Made by a program: the position numbers and the translations under genes. A DNA stretch of 64,000 bases, taken from the NCBI RefSeq assembly GCF_007858185.1, contig NZ_VFES01000013.1, positions 6 to 64,005 of the forward strand, written 5' to 3'. The first letter of the stretch is position 1; each line of letters begins with the position of its first letter. Positions 35,948 through 44,359 of the stretch are shown piece by piece. The notes beneath the pieces were generated by a model. That model was not told where the DNA came from, did not search any database, and was given only the letters and a program-made list of their open reading frames with translations. The DNA comes from Pseudomonas grimontii (GTDB lineage: Bacteria > Pseudomonadota > Gammaproteobacteria > Pseudomonadales > Pseudomonadaceae).

Positions 35948-36240
35948 GGTATTTCCCCTACAGAGGTTGAGTGGTCGCCTTTTCTCGGGCGACATTGCGT
36001 TCGTGATTTTTAAACTTCTTTTCCAACACGCAATTCTTGCCATCGGATATCCGAGTTATCGCCCTGCCAAGTGTTTGGCGCTGGCGGTACACGATTAGGC
36101 TTTGGGCTTTAAACCTGGCGTTCTTTCGATCCCGTAGGGAACCGTCGCTGGGTTTTGCGCATATTCAGCTCCCTTTAAAGATCACTCATGGTCGAGCTCC
36201 TTAATGGAAGTGTAGTTAGCTTACCCAACGTCCAAGGGAC

Positions 36241-37566
36241 TTATTCTCGCCCTGCACGCCATTCACGGAGCCTTAAGTCAGCCTTCGCACCGATACTAAG
36301 AAACGGCTGAGGCGGCAGATTTTTCGGTGGGTCATAGCTGGAGAAAATCTCAACCAACTCAGATTTCATTCCCAGGGCCGCTTCAGCAGCAGCGATACCG
36401 GCGGCTGTAGACTTCGACGCACCTAAACCGTTGCACGCGCAGGCCGCAAACAGGCCTTGTTCAATTTCCCCGAATATCGGCACGCTGTTCCAGGTCAACG
36501 CCATAGGCCCGCCCCATCGATACTGCATTTTCAGCCCTACAAGGTCAGGAAAACGATCGGAGAACTTACGGTCATGCACCCGACCGGCGCTTTGCACATG
36601 ACCATCGTTGATCTCCAACCCCGCGTGATATGAATAACGTGAGCGAATCAAGATCCGGTCACCCTCAGCACCACTCACACGACGCACTGTAGTTCCCATC
36701 GGTAAGGCCGGTGTCGCTGCCCAGTCGCGTTTTCCGCCGAGACGTTTCGAATCGAAAGGTTCAGTCATGGAAGCATAGGTGAAGACATGCAACATCTGCC
36801 CGCGAAACAAGCCAAAGCTCTGGGCGTGGCCATTGTTTGCCAGGATGACTCGTTTGGCCGTGACCGAACCTGCGGAAGTCTTCAGCAACCAACGACCAGA
36901 CTGCTTTTCGAAGGACTGTACCGGCGAATTCTCATACAAGGTCACTGGCTTTCTCAGGCAATCTGCAACGGCACGAATATAGGCAGCAGGTTGCACCATC
37001 ACCGTTCCAGGCATGTACAGCCCGGAGGTGTAGATACGGCTGCCAGTCACGCCATAAATGCCCTTGGCATCAAGGATCTGATAGGACTCACCCAAACCCT
37101 GCAGCTGGCGTGCATAAGTAACGATGTGGGCGTCGCCCTTCTGGCTAATCGCTACGCTGTAGCGGCCACAGGGGTCAATGATTTCACGCCCCCAGCCGTT
37201 TTCTTCCGCCATGTCCGTAGCCAAGCTAATAGCAGTGCGATAGAGCTTGATATCCCGCAGAGCCCGATCTGTTGATGTGCCACCAAAATCTTCCGAGCTG
37301 ACTTCATGGGGCAAATCAATAATGAATCCTGAGTTACGCCCCGTGGCCCCCTCCCCGACAACGCCCGCCTCCAAGACGGCAACTCGCAATGTCGGATCAA
37401 GCTGAGATAACCGTCGCGCGGCAGACAGACCAGCGAAGCCAGCGCCAATGATTGCAACATCAGCAATTACAGCGCCATGAAGCGATGTGGTCGGTGCCCG
37501 TGGAGCGAGCATCTCAACCCAAGCTGAACGACTGCTGTTCTTTGGGAATTTGGTGGCTACGTACAT
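36241..37566 (-). CDS. FAD-dependent amino-acid oxidase/dehydrogenase (DadA/PuuB-like)
   Basis: 441 residues from ATG 37566, chosen for GGGAGT before it; the longer frame overlaps the preceding gene. DAO-fold oxidase: dinucleotide motif VAIIGAGFAGLSAARRLS near residues 35-52, EGATGRNSGFIIDLPHEV, and the C-terminal FAD region YRWGGPMALTWNSVPIFGEIEQGLFAACACNGLG (two joined pieces). The family covers gamma-glutamylputrescine oxidase, D-amino-acid dehydrogenase and N-methyl-amino-acid oxidases. In this cluster it could oxidise cis-4-hydroxy-D-proline or demethylate an N-methylproline derivative. Encoded 19 bases after the second DapA-family gene, in one operon with it. Confidence 0.8.
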   Translation of the reverse strand: MYVATKFPKNSSRSAWVEMLAPRAPTTSLHGAVIADVAIIGAGFAGLSAARRLSQLDPTLRVAVLEAGVVGEGATGRNSGFIIDLPHEVSSEDFGGTSTDRALRDIKLYRTAISLATDMAEENGWGREIIDPCGRYSVAISQKGDAHIVTYARQLQGLGESYQILDAKGIYGVTGSRIYTSGLYMPGTVMVQPAAYIRAVADCLRKPVTLYENSPVQSFEKQSGRWLLKTSAGSVTAKRVILANNGHAQSFGLFRGQMLHVFTYASMTEPFDSKRLGGKRDWAATPALPMGTTVRRVSGAEGDRILIRSRYSYHAGLEINDGHVQSAGRVHDRKFSDRFPDLVGLKMQYRWGGPMALTWNSVPIFGEIEQGLFAACACNGLGASKSTAAGIAAAEAALGMKSELVEIFSSYDPPKNLPPQPFLSIGAKADLRLREWRAGRE

Positions 37567-37585
37567 GACTTCTACTCCCAAGTCG

Positions 37586-38479
37586 TCAGGCGAGGTCAGA
37601 TTCGAGAGCAATCAGTGGATCAAGGGCAGCCTTGAGCGCATCTATTTTGTAAGCAGATAGACGTGCCAACGGTCGACGAGGATTTCCAGCTCCGTAGCCC
37701 GTGATCTCGGAGCCTGCATAGACTGATTGAACATAGTCACCCTGCCAGATCAACGACATGACGGGCTCGAGCGAGCGCCAGATCTCCCGAGCACGACCCC
37801 AATCCTGTTCCAGGGCGGCATTTACCACCGCTACGCAAGAACGTGGTGCCATGTTCGCCCCACCCCAAATCAAGCCTGCAGCACCGGCGAAAAGCGCGTA
37901 TGGCACCAGCGGGTCGGCGCCATTCATCGTCGGCAAACCGGTACGGATCAGCGATGCCTGCGCCGCGAGATCACCGCTGCTGTCTTTGACCGATACAAAG
38001 TTTGGAATTTCGCTCAATTGGCGAAACAGCGATGGCGTGACCTCTACGCCGACGGCCTGAGGCACGTTGTATCCGATGATTGGCAGCCCGGCTTCAGAGA
38101 CGGTGGAATAGAAGTCGATAATCCCTTGGTCATCAGTTGGGCCTTCGAAAAAGGGCGGCAACACCATGACGCCATCCGCCCCGCATTCCGCTGCATGACG
38201 GGTGCGTTCCACTACTTCATCTGCAAGCAAGGCGGACGTTTGCACAATCACTCGAGCACGGCCATTGATAACTTTGGAACCAAAGGCCACGAGTTGCTTG
38301 GACTCTTCCTTGCTGAGGTAAACATGCATGCCCGTGCCGGAGCTCAGGACAAACCCATGTACACCAGCGGAGATGTAGCGTTCAATCAAACTTTCAAAAC
38401 GCGGGTAATCAATTTTTCCCTGCGCATCAAATGGAGTTGTGATTGCCAGATTGACACCGGAAAAAGCGAATGCGGACAT
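37586..38479 (-). CDS. DapA-family lyase/deaminase, copy 2
   Basis: 297 residues from ATG 38479, which has GAGG 8 bases upstream; the open frame reaches 38656 but without a ribosome site. TIM barrel with GVHGFVLSSGTGMHVYLSKEE, YNVPQAVGVEV (relay Tyr) and FVSVKDSSGD (Schiff-base Lys). Lies directly before the FAD oxidase gene, an order expected for D-hydroxyproline oxidase plus pyrroline-4-hydroxy-2-carboxylate deaminase. Clearly different from copy 1 (YNYP, AIKESSGE), so not a recent duplication. Confidence 0.75.
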   Translation of the reverse strand: MSAFAFSGVNLAITTPFDAQGKIDYPRFESLIERYISAGVHGFVLSSGTGMHVYLSKEESKQLVAFGSKVINGRARVIVQTSALLADEVVERTRHAAECGADGVMVLPPFFEGPTDDQGIIDFYSTVSEAGLPIIGYNVPQAVGVEVTPSLFRQLSEIPNFVSVKDSSGDLAAQASLIRTGLPTMNGADPLVPYALFAGAAGLIWGGANMAPRSCVAVVNAALEQDWGRAREIWRSLEPVMSLIWQGDYVQSVYAGSEITGYGAGNPRRPLARLSAYKIDALKAALDPLIALESDLA

Positions 38480-38904
38480 TGATTCAAACCTCATTTTGTT
38501 CTTTTCTGGAAAGTCCAGCCAGATAGCTCTCAGCTGGAAGTAATGATTCGCGCGCACCAAGCAAATTATCGCTGCGCCTGCAACCAAATAGCCTGGTATA
38601 AATTTATTCCGATACTTTTCCAAGAAGCCAAGCGTCGGCGATATTTGCCAAATCAAATGTGAGCTTCTACCTTCCGCTTGTTAAGCGCTCAACAAATGGC
38701 AGATTTGTCTTTTTTATTCCACGAGAGCTCACAGTAACAACAGGTACGAGAACCTGCCTCTGGAATAAACTAAATAATCAGGAAATAAACTTCATCTCAT
38801 CACCTTGAAACATTCATTTCGTATTCGGTTTTCATGGTGAAAGAATAATGACAAGAGAGATTGGGACATAGCGACTTATACGCCGATCAATTGATGAGCT
38901 GACC
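38480..38904. other. regulatory region upstream of the DapA2-oxidase operon
   Basis: About 425 bases, AT-rich, no gene. It contains the near-perfect palindrome TTGTTAAGCGCTCAACAA at 38678-38695, roughly 200 bases upstream of the DapA2 ATG. Nothing else was recognised. Confidence 0.45.
38678..38695. promoter_or_regulatory. 18-base palindrome, candidate operator
   Basis: TTGTTA-AGCGCT-CAACAA, symmetrical except for one base pair (A against C). It lies in the 425-base gap upstream of the DapA2-oxidase operon. The bound regulator is unknown. Confidence 0.45.
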
Positions 38905-39894
38905 TCATGCATTTGAGTCGTCGGGATCCTGCCGCAATCCGCTACCGAACTGTTCTTCGAGCCAGTCGCGCAGCTTGCAGCAGCTGGGATCACGGGCTTT
39001 GTCCTCATTGGAATTCAAATAATGAAGGGTTTCTCTATGCACCAGTTTTTCTTTGACTGGTCGGATCAGGAGCCCTTTTTCGATCAGGGGAGCGACAAGG
39101 TAATGCCACCCCAAGGCAACACCTTGGTGGGCCAATGCGAGCTGGATGAGAACGTTGTAGTCGTTAGCATTAAAGAAATGCGGAGCATGGCTGGGTCGAG
39201 CTTTGAGATCGATATCGTGATGAGCAAACCAAACGTTCCAATCCACATGTTCAGCCACCTGTGAACGGCCAAAGGGACTGAGGTTCAGCAATGCTCCATC
39301 TCGAAGATCTTGAATGGATTGTAGCTCTGGATGCTGCTCCAGATACTGAGGCGTGCAGACCGGATAAATGACGTCGCATACCAGTGGCTGGCTGTGATAA
39401 CCGTCGTGACTTTTCATCATTTTGCAAATGATGAAATCTGGATGAACACCGCTCTCCATCGATAGAAAATTTTGGGTAACGACTAGGTTTAAGTCTATCT
39501 CTGGGTAGGATTCGAAGAAAGAAGGTAATCGGGGGCCAAGCCAAAAATTGGTGAACGCAGGCGAGCAGCACAGGGTTACCACATGCTTAGAGGTGGTATT
39601 ACTGCGCATTCGCTCAGCCGCTTGAGCAATGCTGGTAAATGAAAGCTGAACCACGTCATAGAAATTAGAACCCGCATCCGTGAGCTTTACCGCCCGGCCT
39701 GCCCGCTCGAAAAGCTCCGTTCCGAGATGAACCTCTAGCTCACGTATTTGGCGGCTGATAGCACCTTGGGTAACGCAAAGAGCCTCAGCAGCGCGCGTAA
39801 AGTTTTGATACCTGGCCGCCGCTACGAAGGCTTTGACGGCACGTAGGGATGGCATCTTGATCAGCGTTTGATCAGGTTCATTTTGCTTAATCAT
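38905..39894 (-). CDS. LysR-family regulator (GcvA-like), cluster 2
   Basis: 329 residues. Helix-turn-helix SLRAVKAFVAAARYQNFTRA, AEALCVTQGAISRQIRELEVH; effector domain with CDVIYPVCTPQYLEQHPELQS and QLALAHQGVALGWHYLVAPLI. Divergent from the Rieske operon that starts at 40130, the classic LysR layout, so it probably controls that promoter. A pair of 9-base inverted repeats 90 bases apart lies in the space between. Confidence 0.88.
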   Translation of the reverse strand: MIKQNEPDQTLIKMPSLRAVKAFVAAARYQNFTRAAEALCVTQGAISRQIRELEVHLGTELFERAGRAVKLTDAGSNFYDVVQLSFTSIAQAAERMRSNTTSKHVVTLCCSPAFTNFWLGPRLPSFFESYPEIDLNLVVTQNFLSMESGVHPDFIICKMMKSHDGYHSQPLVCDVIYPVCTPQYLEQHPELQSIQDLRDGALLNLSPFGRSQVAEHVDWNVWFAHHDIDLKARPSHAPHFFNANDYNVLIQLALAHQGVALGWHYLVAPLIEKGLLIRPVKEKLVHRETLHYLNSNEDKARDPSCCKLRDWLEEQFGSGLRQDPDDSNA

Positions 39895-39957
39895 TACTGT
39901 AGATCATCACTAGCCCCTTTAAAAAATCGATTCTTCCCGCCACAGGCCTCGCTCTAG

Positions 39958-40065
39958 ACTGATTACAAGCCCCAGCGATCTAGGGGGAGGCTCTCCAGCA
40001 AAAGATTATCTGAATTGGCTGGGGCGTAATAGCCCTTGTGAGCCGATGGTACATCTGTAATCAGT
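39958..40065. promoter_or_regulatory. widely spaced inverted repeat in the LysR-Rieske control region
   Basis: ACTGATTAC at 39958-39966 and its exact complement GTAATCAGT at 40057-40065, with a 90-base gap. It could be two half-operators joined by DNA looping; chance is also possible at this length. Confidence 0.35.
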
Positions 40066-40129
40066 TCTCTCCGAACGGCTACGGTCGATGCAAAAAGCCC
40101 CGATTTTAGATTTGAGAGTGCACATAAAA

Positions 40130-41365
40130 ATGCAGAAATACACTGCCGTATTAGACCTTATCAAACAACGTAAACCCCAGCATGGGTTGCCGGGCGCTAC
40201 CTATGCCGACCCGGAAGTTTATCGCCAAGATTTAGAACAGATTTGGCATAAGGAGTGGATCTTCGCGGGTCATACCTTCGAGCTGGAAAAGCCGGGACAG
40301 TATTTGACACTGCAAATCGGCGATTTCCCGGTCGCCGTGGTGCGAGGGAAAGACGGCAACATTCGTGCGTTCCATAACGCGTGCCGCCATCGTGGATCAA
40401 AGGTCTGTACCGAGGATAAGGGAAAGGTGGCAAAACTTGTGTGCCCCTACCACAAATGGACATTCGAGTTAGACGGGAAGCTACTGTACGCCGGCAACAT
40501 GGGCCCCGACTTCAACACAGCAGACCACGACCTGTTGCCCGCTCATTGCGAGGTGGTGCATAGCTACATTTACGTCTGTGTGGCAAAGCTTGCACCTGAT
40601 TTCGAAAAATTCCGAAGCGCGGTATCTCCGTTTATTGGCCCTCACTACCTGGAGGATTGCAAAGTTGCGTTCGAAGCCAACCTGGTGGAGAAAGGCAATT
40701 GGAAACTGGTGTTTGAGAATAACCGAGAGTGCTACCACTGCGACGGTACGCACCCAGAACTACTCCAGTCTTATACCGAACTTGCATCGGTACAAGGGAT
40801 CGGCGGCGAGGAAACCCCTGAGCTGACGGCCTATTGGAACACTTGCGAAGCTGGTGGCCTGGCTAGTCGGCTCGCTATGGATCCGGCGGGACAGTTTCGT
40901 ATGACGCGTATTCCGCTCGACCACGGCGCCAGCAGTTACACCATGGACGGTAAACCTGCCGTCAATCGACGCCTGGATCGCAGCGGAGTAGAGAATATCG
41001 GCGCGCTGCTGTACTTCAACTATCCATCGACTTGGAACCACTTTCTTGGCGATCACGCTCTGAGTTTCCGAGTTTTGCCACGAGGCCCTGGAGAAACGGT
41101 GGTAACTACCAAGTGGTTGGTGCCCAAGGACGCTCAAGAGGGGGTGGATTACGATGTCGAACGCCTCACGAAAGTGTGGATGGCGACCAACGATCAGGAT
41201 CGACGTCTGGTAGAAGGCGCCCAAGTTGGCGTGACCTCACCAGCCTATCAACCCGGTCCATACTCACCGTTGGTGGAGAATGGCGTTTGTCAATTCATAG
41301 ACTGGTACTGCGAGCTGATGGACAAGCGTTTGACGGAAACAGTTGGCGCTTCAAAGGCGTTTTGA
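40130..41365 (+). CDS. Rieske non-heme iron oxygenase, Stc2-like proline-betaine demethylase
   Basis: 411 residues from ATG 40130; the ATG at 40088 adds 14 residues without a ribosome site or family similarity. Rieske motifs ACRHRGSKVC and LVCPYHKWTFELDG; catalytic-domain NNRECYHCDGTHPELL. Segments YTMDGKPAVNRRL and FNYPSTWNHFLGDHALSFRV are what I remember as characteristic of stachydrine demethylase Stc2, so proline betaine or its hydroxylated form is the likely substrate. Products would be the N-methyl amino acid and formaldehyde. No reductase gene adjoins it; the one at 16506 may supply electrons. First gene of a five-gene plus-strand series ending with the epimerase. Confidence 0.85.
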   Translation: MQKYTAVLDLIKQRKPQHGLPGATYADPEVYRQDLEQIWHKEWIFAGHTFELEKPGQYLTLQIGDFPVAVVRGKDGNIRAFHNACRHRGSKVCTEDKGKVAKLVCPYHKWTFELDGKLLYAGNMGPDFNTADHDLLPAHCEVVHSYIYVCVAKLAPDFEKFRSAVSPFIGPHYLEDCKVAFEANLVEKGNWKLVFENNRECYHCDGTHPELLQSYTELASVQGIGGEETPELTAYWNTCEAGGLASRLAMDPAGQFRMTRIPLDHGASSYTMDGKPAVNRRLDRSGVENIGALLYFNYPSTWNHFLGDHALSFRVLPRGPGETVVTTKWLVPKDAQEGVDYDVERLTKVWMATNDQDRRLVEGAQVGVTSPAYQPGPYSPLVENGVCQFIDWYCELMDKRLTETVGASKAF

Positions 41366-41482
41366 TAAGTAGCAACCACCGGTGTTCGCCGTGTAAAGGA
41401 ACACCCTGACAACTTTAATGCAAGTTCGATCTGCATTAGTCAGCAGAAGTGCCGTTCGACAAAAAACAAGAGGAATTTAAGT

Positions 41483-42469
41483 GTGCATTCCCAGAACGCC
41501 GCCTCCCAGCTCACAGAGTCCCGCTTGAATACTCAAAAAGTGTCAAGCATAGGATTTTTATTGCTGGAAAACTTTTCTCTCACCTGCTTTACGCAGTGCC
41601 TGGACGTGTTGGTGACGGCAAATCAAATTCGGCCAGGCTGTGTAAAAATTTCTACTTTCAGTAGAAACAACTCGGAAATCATGAGCGACTTGGGAATACC
41701 TATCAGACCGGACACCCCATTGACGGAGATTCGAATCTCAGACTTGGATTTAATGGTGGTATGCGGTGGCTTACGAACACCGAGAACGGTTCCACATTGG
41801 CTAATCAGTCTTTTGCACAAGCTTGCCAGTTTACCTATCGCACTGGGCGGGCTCTGGAATGGCGCCTGGTATCTTGGAAAGGCAGGTCTTTTAGATGGGT
41901 ACCGCTGCGCCATTCATGCAGAGCAACGAATCGGCCTGGCTGAATACGCCCCCAACACGACTGTGACACTGGACACCAGTGTAGTCGATCGTGACCGGCT
42001 CACAGCTTCTACGCCCGCAGGCGCATTTCAAGTCATGATCCAGTGGCTCCATAAAGTTGCTAATCATGAGTTGGCTGATGCTGTGTTAGATGTGCTGGAT
42101 TATGATCAGTCTCGATTTCGTACTACCGCTAAAGCCCGAAACCTTACAGTAACTGCGCCGGTGCGAGAAGTGATCACGCTGATGGAGTCTAATATTGAAG
42201 AACCTTTAGACCTCGATCAACTTGCACAATGCGTTAAACTTTCCAGACGTCAGATTCAACGCTTCTTTCAGAATCAGATAGGTACGCCTCCTCAAAAGTA
42301 CTATCTGGAATTGAGGCTCACTGAAGCCAAACGCCTGATACAGAACTCAAAATTTGCAATGATTGATGTTGCGATCGCATGCGGGTTCGTTTCAGCGGGC
42401 CATTTCAGCAGACGTTATAGCGCCCTCTTCGGTCATCCGCCTTCAAAAGAGAGTCGTTATGAAATCTAG
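41483..42469 (+). CDS. GlxA-type AraC regulator, copy 2
   Basis: 328 residues from GTG 41483, with AGAGGA 8 bases upstream. DJ-1/PfpI-like domain begins SIGFLLLENFSLTCFTQCLDVLV and includes MVVCGGLRTPRTV and GLWNGAWYLGKAGLLDGYRC; AraC domain LDQLAQCVKLSRRQIQRFFQNQ ... DVAIACGFVSAGHFSRRYSALFG. A clear paralogue of the protein at 28459-29547 with the same GbdR/CdhR-like plan. Sits between the Rieske gene and the cupin gene on the same strand, so it is likely an activator that responds to a betaine and regulates this operon. Confidence 0.87.
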   Translation: MHSQNAASQLTESRLNTQKVSSIGFLLLENFSLTCFTQCLDVLVTANQIRPGCVKISTFSRNNSEIMSDLGIPIRPDTPLTEIRISDLDLMVVCGGLRTPRTVPHWLISLLHKLASLPIALGGLWNGAWYLGKAGLLDGYRCAIHAEQRIGLAEYAPNTTVTLDTSVVDRDRLTASTPAGAFQVMIQWLHKVANHELADAVLDVLDYDQSRFRTTAKARNLTVTAPVREVITLMESNIEEPLDLDQLAQCVKLSRRQIQRFFQNQIGTPPQKYYLELRLTEAKRLIQNSKFAMIDVAIACGFVSAGHFSRRYSALFGHPPSKESRYEI

Positions 42470-42549
42470 TTCCCCATAAACCGGGTAGGAGCGAATCACG
42501 CTACCTCATGTAGCGTTATCTGACAGGCACGTTTGCGAGGTAAAGGATC

Positions 42550-43224
42550 ATGCGATCCAAGTGTGATTTATCGGAGCAAGAACTGTTGATGCATGGGGTG
42601 ATTTTACGGGAAGCACTCATGCGAATTCTGGTCCGTCACTCACCCTCGTGTGGCGTCGGTGTTGAGGCTACTGAAGTGTGCCTTCGATCATTAGGTAATG
42701 CCCGTTTGGACATCGGCCTCGGTCCTTTCTCAGGCGGGCCGCTGCCCTCGACCCTGGAGTCCACAGTGACTCAGGCGTTGTCAAATGCCCCCAGGACTAA
42801 GCCGGACTTTAAAATTCTGCTTTCTGCTATTGAGATGCTGCTACCCGGCAGCCGCTGGATAAAGCGATTGGCTGCCGAAAAGGATGATGCCGACTTTGAA
42901 GAAAGACACCGGCATGCGTTGATTTTTGGAAAGGGTGGCCTTTTTCAATGCTCGACAATAACCCTGGGATTGGCAGTCATGGAACCGGAACTTAATTACC
43001 CGTTCCACAGGCATCCCCCCGCAGAGTTCTACCTCGTTTTATCGGAGGGTGATTGGTACCGGGAAGACGCCGGATGGTGGAGTCCCGGGGCCGGCGGTGT
43101 CGTGTTCAATCCTCCATCGGCGGTCCATTCAATGAGGTCAACCGGCAAACCGCTGCTGGCACTTTGGGGACGAATAGAAAACGCGCAGGAGGCCGCTCCA
43201 GATAGTAAAGGTGTTTTCCAATAA
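42550..43224 (+). CDS. cupin of the DMSP-lyase-like superfamily (DddQ-type), copy 2
   Basis: 224 residues; helical N-terminal half, C-terminal cupin barrel. Metal-site residues H153, H155, E159 and Y161 (FHRHPPAEFYLVLS) and H193 (NPPSAVHSM) have the spacing of the DddQ active site, with 38 residues from the first ligand His (H155) to the last, as in copy 1 at 1498. The two copies share long stretches such as WYREDxGWWSPGAGG and HPPAEFYLVLS. Found in both betaine clusters, each time beside an oxidoreductase gene. Possible reactions: lyase on DMSP or another beta-substituted onium acid, or a dehydratase/epimerase using the same proton-abstraction chemistry. Function not established. Confidence 0.72.
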   Translation: MRSKCDLSEQELLMHGVILREALMRILVRHSPSCGVGVEATEVCLRSLGNARLDIGLGPFSGGPLPSTLESTVTQALSNAPRTKPDFKILLSAIEMLLPGSRWIKRLAAEKDDADFEERHRHALIFGKGGLFQCSTITLGLAVMEPELNYPFHRHPPAEFYLVLSEGDWYREDAGWWSPGAGGVVFNPPSAVHSMRSTGKPLLALWGRIENAQEAAPDSKGVFQ

Positions 43225-43255
43225 CTCTAATTCAACCACCACATCAGGGGGAAAT

Positions 43256-44359
43256 ATGTCATATCCATTACCCACAAAGATGCATGCAGTATTACTCAAC
43301 GGACTCGGCGGGCTGGAGCAACTGGAATACCGGACGGATGTATCCGTCCCACAACCCAGTGCCGGAGAAGTACTGATTCAGGTACGCGCCTCCGCTGTTA
43401 ACAATACGGATATCAACACCAGGATTGGTTGGTACTCTAAATCTGTCAGCAGCGATACAGCGTCCGGTGGCGCAACAGGGTTCGACAGTGTAAACGGCGA
43501 TGATTCTTCCTGGTCGGGTACGGCGCTGAAATTCCCACGAATTCAAGGTGCCGACTGCTGTGGGTACATTGTTGCAGTTGGGCAAGGCGTTTCAGCTTCA
43601 CGCATTGGCGAGCGTGTGATCGTCAGCAATCTCCTGCGTACCTATGTCGACTATAGGCCATATGAGTGCTGGACATTTGGCAGTGAATGTGACGGCGGGT
43701 TTGCTCAGTTTGCCGTTGCCCCCTCTAAAGAGACGCTCAAGGTGGAGTGCGACTGGACTGATGCGGAACTCGCATCGATACCTTGCGCATATTCAACTGC
43801 AGAAAACATGTTGCACCGACTGAAGCTGGGTAAAGAAGTAGTCTTGATAACGGGCGCTTCGGGAGGCGTAGGATCTGCCGCCGTTCAGCTCGCCAAGCGA
43901 CGTGGTGCCGTGGTTATTGCGCAATGCTCTGCCGCCAAAGCATCAGAGGTAAAGGCTTTAGGCGCCGACCGTATTATTGATCGCAAGGCCGATCTGCTCT
44001 CGGTGCTGGGCGAAAATTCTGTGGATGCCGTTGTAGACGTGGTCGGGGGTGAGGACTGGCCGGATCTCTTACGCGTTCTGCGCCTAGGAGGCCGATATGC
44101 CATTGCCGGCGCAATTGCCGGTCCAATGGCAGAGATTGATCTTCGAACCCTTTACCTAAAAGATCTCACACTTTATGGCTGCACTTTTCAAGACGACGAA
44201 GTTTTTACCAATCTCATTGCCTATGTCGAGTCGGGAGAAATACGTCCTGTTGTAGCTAAAACGTATCCGCTAAATGAAATTCATCAGGCACAGGAAGATT
44301 TCTTGAGCAAGGCACACATGGGCAAGTTGGTCTTAATCATTCCGGAGGTAAATCAATGA
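43256..44359 (+). CDS. MDR-superfamily NAD(P)H oxidoreductase (quinone-oxidoreductase-like)
   Basis: 367 residues from ATG 43256 (AGGGGG upstream); the longer frame overlaps the cupin gene. Medium-chain reductase: GEVLIQVRASAVNNTDINTRIG, IQGADCCGYIVAVGQGV, nucleotide motif LITGASGGVGSAAVQLAKRRGA and LTLYGCTFQDDEVFTNLI near the end. The structural and catalytic zinc ligands of alcohol dehydrogenases are not present in the usual places, so it is probably of the zinc-free enoyl/quinone reductase kind. Its place after a DMSP-lyase-like cupin recalls the lyase plus acrylyl-CoA reductase pairing of ddd clusters, but it is not an obvious AcuI. Stop and next start overlap (ATGA). Confidence 0.75.
   Translation: MSYPLPTKMHAVLLNGLGGLEQLEYRTDVSVPQPSAGEVLIQVRASAVNNTDINTRIGWYSKSVSSDTASGGATGFDSVNGDDSSWSGTALKFPRIQGADCCGYIVAVGQGVSASRIGERVIVSNLLRTYVDYRPYECWTFGSECDGGFAQFAVAPSKETLKVECDWTDAELASIPCAYSTAENMLHRLKLGKEVVLITGASGGVGSAAVQLAKRRGAVVIAQCSAAKASEVKALGADRIIDRKADLLSVLGENSVDAVVDVVGGEDWPDLLRVLRLGGRYAIAGAIAGPMAEIDLRTLYLKDLTLYGCTFQDDEVFTNLIAYVESGEIRPVVAKTYPLNEIHQAQEDFLSKAHMGKLVLIIPEVNQ

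Noticed and set aside
42550..44359. Firm call of a DMSP lyase plus acrylyl-CoA reductase pair
   Set aside because: The cupin keeps the metal site, but the reductase is longer than AcuI and not clearly of that group, and the rest of the cluster points to proline betaines, so only a hypothesis is recorded.
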